NCBI GenBank assembly: GCA_030614915.1
Contig: JAUXAG010000016.1
Coordinates: 1-54,173, forward strand
Length of the DNA: 54,173 nucleotides
Origin: Actinomycetes bacterium
Lineage (GTDB): Bacteria > Planctomycetota > Phycisphaerae > JAACET01
Direction of reading: 5' to 3'
The position numbers and the translations under genes were made by a program. Position 1 is the stretch's first letter. Every line of letters begins with the position of its first letter. Shown here piece after piece: positions 1-8,350 of this stretch. The notes beneath the pieces were generated by a model. That model saw only the letters and a list, made by a program, of their open reading frames with translations. It was not told where the DNA came from and did no database searches.

Positions 1-643
1 GGGTGCCATCAAAGGTATTGGTAATTTGATTCACTTGAGACCCGCCGACCTCCGTGACCGTGAAGGTAACAGTAGTCTCGCCGTCGACGGTGTAGTCGGC
101 CTCAAGCAGAAGCTCGTACCACGTGTCTACGCTGATACCCCCAACCTCGTTGTCGCTCCAGTCCGCACTCGTATCCCCGCCCTGGACCAGGGCCATCTGT
201 ACACCGCTAGTATAGTTCCCTATCGACGCCCTGTACATAAGTTTGCCGCCATACGTGCCAATGTCGCCCAATTCCTGAGCATTGAGGAATATACCCCCCA
301 TTATAGTGTTGAAGCCAAATGTGTCGAAATAGACATCTGCCTGTACTCTTGTGTAGTCTTCATTCTCGTGCTCTTTAGCACTAGCAAAGGCCCCATCGTA
401 GGATGTCTGAGTTCTCTGAGCCACTTCTTTCGAGACTTTCGTGTGTTTCTCTAGGGCACCTTGGCTGGCAGCCACCCAATCGAGGTCACCCGCATTGTTG
501 GCCAGGTCCTGTCCGTCCGTATAACTGTCGAAGTCATCCGTGTAGTCCGCTCCAACACCCTGTCCGGCAGCTGTCCAAAATATGCCCTGAACAAGTATCA
601 CTAACAAGAGTTTCGTATTCCACGGGTGGATCTTCTTAGACAT
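1..643 (-). CDS. Secreted protein, N-terminal part (cut by window edge)
   Basis: An open frame runs leftward from ATG at 643 off the window edge without a stop, giving 214 codons. AGGAGG lies about 9 bases upstream of the ATG. Residues 1-34 look like a signal peptide: a basic start (MSKKIHPWNTK), a hydrophobic stretch LLLVILVQGIFWTAA, then a cleavage-like GVGA. The mature part begins DYTDDFDSYTDGQDLANN, an opening often seen in secreted planctomycete proteins with LamG/concanavalin-like beta-sandwich domains; later text (YRASIGNYTSGVQMALVQGG, WYELLLEADYTVDG) fits such a sandwich. Role: exported, perhaps glycan-binding or a surface protein. It is the last visible gene of the leftward cluster that starts near 4.4 kb, 91 bases after the aldo/keto reductase. 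Any C-terminal anchor such as PEP-CTERM lies outside the window. Confidence 0.75.
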   Translation of the reverse strand, partial: MSKKIHPWNTKLLLVILVQGIFWTAAGQGVGADYTDDFDSYTDGQDLANNAGDLDWVAASQGALEKHTKVSKEVAQRTQTSYDGAFASAKEHENEDYTRVQADVYFDTFGFNTIMGGIFLNAQELGDIGTYGGKLMYRASIGNYTSGVQMALVQGGDTSADWSDNEVGGISVDTWYELLLEADYTVDGETTVTFTVTEVGGSQVNQITNTFDGT

Positions 644-734
644 GGCTAAATTCCTCCTTAGTTTATCCTCGGACGTTGGACAGCTTCCAGGCGTTGCACG
701 TAATTACTTCTTCTATATCGCTGCTCATGGAAGC

Positions 735-1691
735 TTAACCAAGGCCAAACGCAGACCGCCAGATCTCCCGAGCCTTTTCCACGGTCTGCAAAGACGGGGA
801 GCTATCCTCAGCCGCCGCGATAATCCCGCTCACCTGTGCGGGTGTATTCAGGCCTACGATGAGACTGGACACAATCGGAGCGGCCAAGGCAAACCGAATG
901 GCAAAGCTGGTCATCGATTCCCCGATCTCATCACGGAAAACCTCTGAAATTTTCGCACGTTTAGCAAAATCGATGGCATATTCCTCGTCGGCAAAACGAT
1001 CACCTTTGCGTAGAGAGTTCTGATTAGCTCGCTCATCGGTGAGAATCCCCTGGTACAACGGACGAATGGCAAGGAATCCCATATCACGCTTCTCCAGCTC
1101 GCCAAATAAGTCAGCCATCTCCATTTCGACAAGGTTATAGAAGCCAATCAATCCAGAGAACTTTTCAGTTTCGATCGCCTTCTCACCGCAGGGAACCGTA
1201 TACGGAAATGTCATCAGATATCCGACTTTGCCCTCGTCGCGCATACGATGAAAGATATCCACTACCTCATCGATTATCTGGCCCAACAGGGGCAGACGCC
1301 TCTCATCAGTATTGGGCATGCTACGCCACATCCATTGTAGGACGCTGATCCGCTCGGTGTGCAGATCTGTCAAAGCTTCCTCGATCCGCAGACGGAACTT
1401 GTCGGCCTCGAAGTGGTCTCCGTCCGTAAAATCTGGAACAGGGACCTTGATAACATGATGCAGTTCACTACGACGAGGGTGGTTCGCCAGCACTCGACCC
1501 ATCATCCAGCGGGTCCGGTATTCGTAGCTGGAGTGGATGAAGTTGACACCTGCGTCCAAGGCCGTGCGCAGAGCCAGCTCTCCTGCCTTGGACTTTTCAT
1601 CGTTACCAGGCTCCGTCGCAGCCGCACGCATTGGGCCCACACAGATCACAGAAACGTCTAAGTCTGTTCGACCGAGCCTTCGATAATTCAT
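735..1691 (-). CDS. Aldo/keto reductase family protein, atypical active site
   Basis: The start MNYRRLGRTDLDVSVICVG is the standard N-terminus of the aldo/keto reductase (NADPH-dependent TIM-barrel) family. ATG at 1691 is chosen; an in-frame TTG at 1724 would add 11 residues. Length is 318 aa, normal for the family. The usual tetrad Asp-Tyr-Lys-His looks altered: where FIDTA..YG is expected the protein has FIHSSYEYRTRW, keeping Tyr but with His for Asp; Lys is kept in HHVIKVP; and where vD.y.lH is expected it has ISVLQWMWRS without the His. The C-terminal PIVSSLIVGLNTPAQV segment matches the family's cofactor-binding end. It lies 26 bases after a beta-propeller gene in the same direction, so a role in oxidising or reducing a sugar or sugar acid is plausible, but the altered tetrad makes true reductase activity uncertain. 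Confidence 0.8.
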   Translation of the reverse strand: MNYRRLGRTDLDVSVICVGPMRAAATEPGNDEKSKAGELALRTALDAGVNFIHSSYEYRTRWMMGRVLANHPRRSELHHVIKVPVPDFTDGDHFEADKFRLRIEEALTDLHTERISVLQWMWRSMPNTDERRLPLLGQIIDEVVDIFHRMRDEGKVGYLMTFPYTVPCGEKAIETEKFSGLIGFYNLVEMEMADLFGELEKRDMGFLAIRPLYQGILTDERANQNSLRKGDRFADEEYAIDFAKRAKISEVFRDEIGESMTSFAIRFALAAPIVSSLIVGLNTPAQVSGIIAAAEDSSPSLQTVEKAREIWRSAFGLG

Positions 1692-1749
1692 GGATAATTC
1701 TTTCTTGCTGAATTCAACAGCCAAGAAGTCTATTTCCTAAAATCAAAAG

Positions 1750-2874
1750 TCACTGGGCACTAGTGTTTGGCTGAATCCGAGGGAAGTACAACCAGAGGTG
1801 ACCAAGATCATCATCTTCACCAAATATGATCTGCCCATCACGCCCTACAACGGCAGCCCCAAATACATATCCGTATCGTCTCCGCTCAATCACAGATACA
1901 GCTACCCCCAGATCGCGCACTTTGCCCTGCCCGGGACACCAGCAGAACAATTTCGAAATCTCTCTTCCGCATGTGCCAAACAATCGCCCATCGAGTGTTA
2001 CCGCCATAGGGCCTACCGGGGCAAGCGGAGTTCGCCCCACTGGCCCCTGAAAAGCGTGTTCTTCGGTAAATGAAAACAACTGTCCTGTTTCGTCGGTTGC
2101 ATACAATATTGTCTGTCGAGGATCCTGCGCCCATCGAACTGCAGCTGGATTCGGAGCGACTGTATCTGGAAGGTCCACAGCCTTACGTTCCAGCGTCTCA
2201 TTATCAGCATCATAGCGCCAAAGTGTGCCCTCGTTATCAAATCCCAGTATATCTCCCCTTAAGCCAATGGTCAAACGTCCGGTTCCATGGATCTCCGCCA
2301 CGGTTTTCACTTCTTCGCTCTCTATATCCACGACAAAAAGATGTCTCTGAGTAATGCCAATAACCCGTCTTCTGGTCTGTTCAGCTACCGCGTGAACAAT
2401 CTGCTCTCCGGGTACTACTGTTCCTAAATCGTGAAAGGGGATTCGGGAAAAAGTCCATTCCTGGATTAAGCTGAAAGGTAATGGCTCAAAACCTCGGATG
2501 ATAACACGTCCGCCCGTAGGACCGTTCACGCAGGCCACAAATTTCTCCAGGCCACAGCACATTGCCATGCAACGGTCCGCACCTTGGACCGCTCCCATGT
2601 CAAAAACCGCTCCTGTGACGCCATGAAACATGGCTACGAACAGATGTGTCAAGCGGCCACTGGTACCGCCGTAGATGATTCCTGAGGAATCTACGTCCAG
2701 GGCAGTAATATGACTCTCGTCCGCAGGAATGGCAGTGCTGGCACCGGGAAAACACATGGGAAAGGCTACCATGGTTCCTTCCTTGATAAAGGTTCCGTGC
2801 ACGATCTTATCAATCAGAGGCTTTGCCTGCGGTGCATTCATATCGTAGGGTTTTTTGTCAGTTTTTATGTTCAT
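1750..2874 (-). CDS. Predicted beta-propeller protein (374 aa)
   Basis: Starts at ATG 2874, four bases after the stop codon region of the preceding propeller gene, so the two are translationally close. No signal peptide is visible, so a cytoplasmic protein is likely. The sequence is a series of short beta-rich blades with motifs such as ITALDVDSSGIIYGGTSG, LTIGLRGDILGFDNEGTLWRYD and ILYATDETGQLFSF, typical of NHL/WD-like propellers. The end, VFGAAVVGRDGQIIFGEDD followed by GHLWLYFP, resembles conserved hypothetical propeller proteins found next to sugar-catabolism genes in Planctomycetota and Lentisphaerota. Function is not known: a sugar-acid lyase or sensor role is possible but not shown. 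It belongs to the leftward cluster 4441 to 1. Confidence 0.75.
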   Translation of the reverse strand: MNIKTDKKPYDMNAPQAKPLIDKIVHGTFIKEGTMVAFPMCFPGASTAIPADESHITALDVDSSGIIYGGTSGRLTHLFVAMFHGVTGAVFDMGAVQGADRCMAMCCGLEKFVACVNGPTGGRVIIRGFEPLPFSLIQEWTFSRIPFHDLGTVVPGEQIVHAVAEQTRRRVIGITQRHLFVVDIESEEVKTVAEIHGTGRLTIGLRGDILGFDNEGTLWRYDADNETLERKAVDLPDTVAPNPAAVRWAQDPRQTILYATDETGQLFSFTEEHAFQGPVGRTPLAPVGPMAVTLDGRLFGTCGREISKLFCWCPGQGKVRDLGVAVSVIERRRYGYVFGAAVVGRDGQIIFGEDDDLGHLWLYFPRIQPNTSAQ

Positions 2875-2877
2875 TTG

Positions 2878-4110
2878 TTAACCCCACATCCGAATAGGTA
2901 GGTGTGAATTCTTCTTCTTACGATTGTCAGGCATGGTAACCTTAAATAATCCAACAGGTTTCGGGCCAACGTGTCCGAAAAAAAGGTCACCATTATGGTC
3001 CACAGCGCCTCGCGAAACATATTGTGCGCACTGTCCGGGTCGTTCCAGCAGGATCAGCTCTTCCCGCTCCAGAGTCTCGGGGTTCAGGCGTACGACTACG
3101 CCCTCTCTCTCCTTGTGGCTTTGGGGTAAGGGGTTATACAGCGGATCTCGCCAGCGGGAGACCACGTAGTATAACTGCCCGTCGGCTGCGAAGGTAAGCC
3201 CGCCACAGTGGTCAGTAAATGTGTCCATCGGAATGGTTGGATCACGGTCTTGTGTGGCTGGTCCAAGGTCTTCTATCCGGCCCCACGGTCCTTCATTCAG
3301 CCAGATACGTATTAGCCGAGGTTGGGCAATCCAGGTCACCGCGTAGATACATTCCCCATCTGCCGAGGCCACAGCATCGTAAAGAACGCTATGCCAACCG
3401 TTCTGGAAGACCTCATTATGCGGCAGAATATGCGGAGACACTTCCAAACGGTCCGTTTGAGGATCATATCGTACAAGGTGTCCATAGTCGTTCGACGTCC
3501 ACACCCGGTGTTTGCGGTCCAAAAACAACACCTGTGCGTTGATTGAACCGATGCGCCCGATGTCACGGGCTGTGCGGCTGCTTAGGTCATATGCAATGAA
3601 GTGATCGCGCGGATAGCTCAGGGCGTAAAGGATACGGCGCTGCTCGTCATGCAGTAAGCATCGGCATCCTTCCTTAGGGATTATCGTGTCCCACCACAAT
3701 GCGGTATCTGTCTTTGTATCCCATGCCAGCAGAGCACTGCCACGGAAGCAGCGTTTCGGGTCATGCCAGGAATCCCAAGGCGAGTAGGCTGGCTGATCGA
3801 TGGGCGGGCCGGATAAGTGCGATGCCATATACATCACCCCCTCCGACATCGACGGCGCAAAACTGTAATGGATCTTGCATTGAGTGGCACGCCCGGAGTC
3901 TTTCGGATCGTCAACCAGCTCGTCCATGGCGAAGAGATAGTCCAGCGAATCGGTCTCTTCGTTGTAACGTACTATTTTGACGGTTTCTCCAGGTACAGTT
4001 TCTGCACAAGCGGCTGCGTAGATGCGGCCGTCCGGCCCAACGGACAGAGACCAACAGGAATCAGAAGATGGATGTTCGGTAAACTCATACCATGCTGCAC
4101 TATATTCCAT
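2878..4110 (-). CDS. Predicted beta-propeller protein (410 aa)
   Basis: The ATG at 4110 (MEYSAAWYEF) is preferred; the frame also stays open to a TTG at 4134. There is no signal peptide. Repeating blade motifs are clear: WSLSVGPDGRIYAAAC, RILYALSYPRDHFIAYDL, VLFLDRKHRVWTSNDYGHLVRYDP, GGLTFAADGQLYYVVSRWRD and GAVDHNGDLFFGHVGP, the pattern of a six- to eight-bladed propeller. The protein also has conserved-looking histidines (FTDHCGG, WHDP), compatible with metal binding as in oligogalacturonate lyase-like propellers, but that assignment is only a possibility. Downstream lies a second propeller gene; upstream (overlapping within its TTG-extended end) lies the broken URO-D-like gene. The pair of different propellers suggests a conserved sugar-processing cluster. 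Confidence 0.75.
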   Translation of the reverse strand: MEYSAAWYEFTEHPSSDSCWSLSVGPDGRIYAAACAETVPGETVKIVRYNEETDSLDYLFAMDELVDDPKDSGRATQCKIHYSFAPSMSEGVMYMASHLSGPPIDQPAYSPWDSWHDPKRCFRGSALLAWDTKTDTALWWDTIIPKEGCRCLLHDEQRRILYALSYPRDHFIAYDLSSRTARDIGRIGSINAQVLFLDRKHRVWTSNDYGHLVRYDPQTDRLEVSPHILPHNEVFQNGWHSVLYDAVASADGECIYAVTWIAQPRLIRIWLNEGPWGRIEDLGPATQDRDPTIPMDTFTDHCGGLTFAADGQLYYVVSRWRDPLYNPLPQSHKEREGVVVRLNPETLEREELILLERPGQCAQYVSRGAVDHNGDLFFGHVGPKPVGLFKVTMPDNRKKKNSHLPIRMWG

Positions 4111-4123
4111 AACGGTTCTCTTT

Positions 4124-4441
4124 TTACTTCCCAAAAGGGTTTGTCACAGCAGAGTCTCTTGACACTGAGGGGGTTATAATCCGCTCCATCCCCGCCGCTG
4201 TTGGCTGAACTGGGTTGATGATGTCAACGCCTACTTCAACCAGATCGGCCATAATATCCACAATGCTCCCGCAAGTATGGAAAAAGACCTTCACAATTTG
4301 ATTTTCGAGGCCAAGACATCTTCGCAACTTATCCAAGGCAGTAGCATGGATGCCCGTGGTCACCGAACCGCCAAGATCTACGGGAACACGGTCCGGTTCC
4401 TTGTGCTGCAAAGCAGTTGTTACTCTTTTTCTGGAATCCAC
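4124..4441 (-). pseudogene. URO-D-like (uroporphyrinogen decarboxylase / MtaA family) gene with internal deletion
   Basis: The frame begins at GTG 4441 with GGAGAGATC just upstream. It reads DSRKRVTTALQHKEPDRVPV and DLGGSVTTGIHATALDKL, the exact opening of URO-D/methyltransferase-like proteins of roughly 330-400 aa. After about 45 residues it jumps directly to KVFFHTCGSIVDIMADLVEV and DIINPVQPTAAGME, which in full-length members lies near residues 230-280. It then ends in an unrelated tail and a stop. Only 105 codons remain, so about 200 central residues and the C-terminal part of the barrel are missing. The frame across the junction is intact, suggesting a clean in-frame deletion. It is the promoter-proximal member of the leftward cluster; the IS-like repeat lies 22 bases upstream. 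A functional small protein is unlikely. Confidence 0.75.
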
Positions 4442-4462
4442 TTGATCTCTCCTGTAAACAGT

Positions 4463-4578
4463 GGAGTAAAAGTGCCCCACTTGGCGTGGTAATAATGTAC
4501 CACCCGGCATCTATATAGCCAGGACCGTCCTGGCTGTCAAGGTGCAATCTTATCTTTACAGTGGCACACTTTTACTCC
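4463..4578. mobile_element. 116-bp element with IS-like terminal inverted repeats (MITE or IS footprint)
   Basis: Positions 4463-4481 read GGAGTAAAAGTGCCCCACT and the reverse complement of 4560-4578 reads GGAGTAAAAGTGTGCCACT, so 17 of 19 bases match. Such GAGTAAAAGTG-type ends resemble terminal repeats of IS21-like insertion sequences (from memory, not searched). Between them is a near-perfect palindrome at 4517-4535 (AGCCAGGAC, C, GTCCTGGCT). No transposase frame is present and no target duplication is obvious. The element lies between two divergent gene clusters, so it may carry or disturb their promoters. Confidence 0.5.
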
Positions 4579-4672
4579 GTCGTTTATACTCTATGTGGAC
4601 AGAGGATAATCGGTTTGCTGGAAGGATGGCTTTTGAGGTCCGAAGCTAGTTGCTTGTTCTAAAGGGATGCCG

Positions 4673-6352
4673 ATGGTCAGATGTACAATCGGTCTGGATT
4701 TCGGGACAAACTCTGCCAGAGCATTGCTGGTCAATGTGGCTAACGGCCAGGAGATAGCCACAAGCGTCTGTAATTACGCTCACGGACAGGAAGGGATAAT
4801 CCTCGATAACCAGGATCCCCATCTGGCTAGACAGCAACCTCAGGACTACCTGGATGCTGCCGCGATTTGCGCACAACAAGTCATGGCCAAGGCTGATAGT
4901 GAGGTTTCGCCCGGCGATATAATCGGCATCGGCGTGGACACTACCGGAAGCACACCCTTGCCGCTCGATCAGCAGGGAGTGCCCTTGGCATTTTCCGACG
5001 AATTCAAGGATCACCCCGCGGCGATGGCTTGGTTGTGGAAAGACCATACTTCCCACGCCGAGGCCGAAGAAATTACTCAGTTGGCTTCAACGCTCCGGGC
5101 CAAATATTTGGCCAAATGTGGCGGGAAATACTCTTCCGAATGGTTCTGGTCGAAGGTGCTTCATTGTCTTAGAACGGTCCCAGAGGTATATGACGCTGCT
5201 TACACCTGGGTGGAGATTGCCGATTGGATACCCGCTGTGCTTGCCGGTATCACACCTCCGGATGCCATTAAACGCAGTATATGCGCAGCAGGCCACAAGG
5301 CCATGTTCAATCCTGCTTGGAACGGCTATCCAGATGAAGAATTTCTCGGCCAACTCGATCAGAAACTGATTGCACTGCGGCATACGCTGTCGAACAAATC
5401 GTATAATATAGCTGAGGCTGCGGGCAATCTGACCGAGCAATGGGCACAAGAACTAAACTTACCGGCTGGTATTCCGGTCGCTGTCGGCGCCTTTGACGCT
5501 CATCTAGGAGCTGTTGGTTCGGGCATAAAACCTGGAGTACTCGTGAAAATCATCGGGACCAGCACCTGCGACATGCTCGTTGCCCCCCTGGATCAAAACT
5601 TACCAGACATACCCGGATTGTGCGGAGTCGTCCCGGAATCTATCTTGCCGGGCTTCTTCGGTCTGGAGGCTGGCCAATCCGCTGTGGGAGATATATTCAA
5701 CTGGTTTGTCAATCAAGTTCAGCCGGGTGGGGCAAGCAACGGTTCTCACCAGGCACTAACTGCCGGGGCCGAGCGACTCACACCCGGCCAAAGTGGCTTA
5801 CTTGGCCTGGACTGGCACAACGGCAACCGCACCGTTCTGGTCGACCAACGCTTGACGGGCATGCTCGTGGGAATGACCTTGGCAACCACCCCGGCTGAGA
5901 TTTATCGAGCATTGATCGAATCGACTGCCTTCGGTGCCCGAGTGATCGTCGAACGCTTCGAGGAATACGGCTTGAAGGTGGACCGCGTAATCAACTGCGG
6001 TGGGATCTCCGCCAAGAATGCTCTGCTTATGCAAGTTTATGCCGACGTGCTGGGAAGGCCATTGGAGATATCCCGCAGCAATCAAACTTGTGCCCTGGGA
6101 GCCGCAATTGCCGCAGCAGTAGTAGCTGGAAATCAAGCCGGAGGTTATGCCGACTTCGATCAAGCCATCGAGGCCATGACTGCTGTACAGGATCAAAAGT
6201 TCACTCCGAACTCGGACCACAAGAAGGTTTATGACCGGCTGTATGGATTATACAAACGGCTGCACGACGCTTTTGGTGTCAAGGGTGCTGATGGCGATCT
6301 GGCCGACGTGATGAAAGAACTGCTGATTATTCGAGAACAGGTGAACGGATAA
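4673..6352 (+). CDS. araB: L-ribulokinase
   Basis: FGGY-family sugar kinase that phosphorylates L-ribulose in L-arabinose catabolism. The N-terminal phosphate-binding motif GLDFGTNSARALLVN, the substrate-site text GVDTTGSTPLPLD and SSEWFWSKVLHCLR, and the C-terminal GGISAKNALLMQVYADVLGRP with CALGAAIAAAVVAG are all diagnostic of ribulokinase. Length (559 aa) is normal. Two ATGs compete: 4667 touches the AAAGGG box with no spacing, while 4673 stands 6 bases after it, so 4673 is chosen. The stop overlaps the araD start by one base (TAATG), a sign of translational coupling. No arabinose isomerase (araA) or regulator is visible nearby. Confidence 0.93.
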   Translation: MVRCTIGLDFGTNSARALLVNVANGQEIATSVCNYAHGQEGIILDNQDPHLARQQPQDYLDAAAICAQQVMAKADSEVSPGDIIGIGVDTTGSTPLPLDQQGVPLAFSDEFKDHPAAMAWLWKDHTSHAEAEEITQLASTLRAKYLAKCGGKYSSEWFWSKVLHCLRTVPEVYDAAYTWVEIADWIPAVLAGITPPDAIKRSICAAGHKAMFNPAWNGYPDEEFLGQLDQKLIALRHTLSNKSYNIAEAAGNLTEQWAQELNLPAGIPVAVGAFDAHLGAVGSGIKPGVLVKIIGTSTCDMLVAPLDQNLPDIPGLCGVVPESILPGFFGLEAGQSAVGDIFNWFVNQVQPGGASNGSHQALTAGAERLTPGQSGLLGLDWHNGNRTVLVDQRLTGMLVGMTLATTPAEIYRALIESTAFGARVIVERFEEYGLKVDRVINCGGISAKNALLMQVYADVLGRPLEISRSNQTCALGAAIAAAVVAGNQAGGYADFDQAIEAMTAVQDQKFTPNSDHKKVYDRLYGLYKRLHDAFGVKGADGDLADVMKELLIIREQVNG

Positions 6353-7056
6353 TGAAATTCCAACAACTTAAGCAAGAGGTTTGTCAGGCCAATCGGTCCC
6401 TGGCCGAAGCTGGACTGGTCGTGCTAACCTGGGGCAATGTCAGCGGTGTTGACCGCCAAGCAGGCGTGATGGCCATCAAGCCTAGCGGTATAAGCTACGA
6501 TCAACTCCAACCGAAAGACATAGTAGTCCTGTCCCTCGAGACATCTAAGGTAATTGACGGAAACTTCCGAGCCTCTTCCGACACACCTACGCATCTGCTA
6601 CTCTATCAGAAACTGCCCTCAGTTGGCGGCATTATTCACACCCATTCGACTTACGCTACCTGCTGGGCCCAGGCCCAGCGTCAGATCCCCTGCTTGGGAA
6701 CCACTCACGCCGATCACTTCCACGGACCGGTACCCCTCACCAGGCAACTCAAGCCCGAAGAAATCGCCAGCGATTATGAGCACAATACCGCCAAAGTCAT
6801 CATAGAGTACCTATCCGCAGAAGAAGCTAATCCAGAGCAAGTACCTGCTGTCTTAGTCCCTCAACATGGCCCATTTGTCTGGGGAAATAGTCCAGTTGCT
6901 GCTCTTGAAAACGCCATAGCCCTTGAGGAAATCGCCCGAATGGCTCTGTACGCTGTCCTGCTGAACCCACAGGCACAACAGCTTCCTCAAGCACTGCTGG
7001 ACAAACACTTCAACCGCAAGCACGGTTCGAACGCCTACTATGGCCAGGAGGATTGA
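6352..7056 (+). CDS. araD: L-ribulose-5-phosphate 4-epimerase
   Basis: Class II aldolase-fold epimerase that converts L-ribulose 5-phosphate to D-xylulose 5-phosphate; zinc-dependent and cytoplasmic. Family motifs are complete: LTWGNVSGVDR, AIKPSGISYDQL, SSDTPTHLLLYQKLPSVGGI, the metal-binding IHTHSTYATCWAQ and PVLVPQHGPFVWG-type segment VLVPQHGPFVWGNSPVAALE. Length 234 aa is as expected. It starts inside the araB stop codon, so araB and araD are one transcription unit. A ribulose- or fuculose-phosphate aldolase is the main alternative, but the ribulokinase partner favours araD. Confidence 0.92.
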   Translation: MKFQQLKQEVCQANRSLAEAGLVVLTWGNVSGVDRQAGVMAIKPSGISYDQLQPKDIVVLSLETSKVIDGNFRASSDTPTHLLLYQKLPSVGGIIHTHSTYATCWAQAQRQIPCLGTTHADHFHGPVPLTRQLKPEEIASDYEHNTAKVIIEYLSAEEANPEQVPAVLVPQHGPFVWGNSPVAALENAIALEEIARMALYAVLLNPQAQQLPQALLDKHFNRKHGSNAYYGQED

Positions 7057-7059
7057 AGG

Positions 7060-8010
7060 ATGGAGCCACAGAACTATGAGAAAAAGAATCAGTCTATCCG
7101 GGAGGCCTTCAAGAAGAAACTCAGCCAGAACCCCAGCCTGAAAGAAAAGCAAATCAAGTTGTCCTGGAGCAACTGGGGCTTTGGCATGGAGCCCTTGGCC
7201 GAATCTGCGCAGCGACTGAATCGATATGGGATCGAATGGATTGAACTACACGGCAACCGTTACGGAGATGACCTTGGTTATAAAACCAGGAACGTTCTGG
7301 ACATTCTCGCAGGCCACAACATCCAGGTGGCTGGCATTTGCGGTATGTTCGGCCCGGAGAACGATCTGTCCTCAAACTCCGGCCGGGTCCGCCAGGCTGC
7401 TGTCGACTACATCCGGCGTCAACTGGACTTCTGTCATGAGGTCAGTGGTTCCTATCTGCTGATAGTGCCAGCCGCTGTGGGCCGCCCGCAACCATATAAT
7501 GACAGCGAATTCGATCGGTCAGTAGAAACGCTTCAGCTTGTGGCCGATGAATTCGTAAAAGCTGGCGTTCAAGGTGCAGTTGAGCCTATCCGATCGGCCG
7601 AAGTTAGTATCGTTCACACTGTTGCCGATGCTCTAAGCTATATTCAGGCGGTAAATTCCCCGGGCATACAACATATCAACGGCGATGTGTACCACATGCA
7701 GGTTGAAGAATCGCATATCGGCCAAGTCCTGTTAAATACAGGTCAGCGGCTGGTGAATCTTCATCTAGCTGACTCGAACCGTTGTGCTTTGGGCGACGGG
7801 TCGATAGATGTGGACACCATTCTCATGGCTCTATACCTGATTGACTACACTCAAGGCCGACGCTTCGCAACGCCTGAACCGCTCGGTCCAGGCGGTGACC
7901 CCTATCCAGCTATGTATGGCCAACCGAAAGGCGAGATACTCGATAAGCTCGTAGACAGCACAGTCGCCTACTGGCGGCAGCGTGAAGCCGAAATTAAGAG
8001 CATGAGCTAA
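7060..8010 (+). CDS. TIM-barrel sugar isomerase/epimerase family protein (AP endonuclease 2 fold)
   Basis: Begins 3 bases after the araD stop, with AGGAGG just before the start region, so it is third in the ara operon. The 316-aa protein has the pattern of sugar phosphate isomerases/epimerases of the xylose isomerase-like TIM-barrel superfamily: GIEWIELHGNRYGDDLGY, NIQVAGICGMFGPENDL, a metal-site-like GAVEPIRSAEVSIVHTV, HINGDVYHMQVEE and LVNLHLADSNRCALGDGSID. Glu, Asp and His residues in these strands fit a divalent-metal site of the D-tagatose/D-psicose 3-epimerase type. Because no araA is seen, it may supply the aldose-ketose isomerisation or an epimerisation feeding AraB; this is inference from position. 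Confidence 0.8.
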   Translation: MEPQNYEKKNQSIREAFKKKLSQNPSLKEKQIKLSWSNWGFGMEPLAESAQRLNRYGIEWIELHGNRYGDDLGYKTRNVLDILAGHNIQVAGICGMFGPENDLSSNSGRVRQAAVDYIRRQLDFCHEVSGSYLLIVPAAVGRPQPYNDSEFDRSVETLQLVADEFVKAGVQGAVEPIRSAEVSIVHTVADALSYIQAVNSPGIQHINGDVYHMQVEESHIGQVLLNTGQRLVNLHLADSNRCALGDGSIDVDTILMALYLIDYTQGRRFATPEPLGPGGDPYPAMYGQPKGEILDKLVDSTVAYWRQREAEIKSMS

Positions 8011-8104
8011 TGTTTTCCGCGACGGATTGTCAACATTGCTTCCCGCAGAGCCCCAGAACCTATCGCAATCCATTTGACACTCTGCCATGATGTTAACTAT
8101 ATGG

Positions 8105-8126
8105 TCGCGGAAGTTCCGCGTTTTTT
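8105..8126 (+). terminator. Intrinsic terminator after the ara operon
   Basis: CGCGG (8106-8110), AAGTT, CCGCG (8116-8120) followed by six T. It lies about 95 bases after the epimerase stop, ahead of the tRNA on the other strand, and fits a factor-independent terminator for the rightward operon. Confidence 0.6.
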
Positions 8127-8129
8127 CTC

Positions 8130-8205
8130 TGGCTCCCCGGGCAGGGCTCGAACCTGCGACCTAGCGGTTAACAGCCGCTCGCTCTACCAATTGAGCTACC
8201 GGGGA
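8130..8205 (-). tRNA. tRNA-Asn (GTT)
   Basis: Read leftward from 8205: acceptor arm TCCCCGG, D-arm AGCTCAATTGGTAGAGC, anticodon stem-loop with CTGTTAA (anticodon GTT), T-arm GGTTCGAGCC, acceptor CCGGGGA, discriminator G and encoded CCA at 8130-8132. All four arms pair. The 76-nt length is standard. Confidence 0.96.
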
Positions 8206-8350
8206 ATAGCAACTCAACGCTACGCAGCTTATCGGTTTTGCCCGCCTCAGTCAACACCCTTGTCGGCTGAGTGCCAAAGCAGTATCCTAGCCTCCGAACA
8301 AAGCCAATGGCTCCGATTCATCGGCCAGCCCACTCGAAGGAGTATCAACT

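Noticed and set aside
682-735. 8-bp inverted repeat AGCTTCCA/TGGAAGCT between the reductase and secreted-protein genes
   Set aside because: The loop is 38 bases and no T-run follows, so a terminator role is weak; could be chance.
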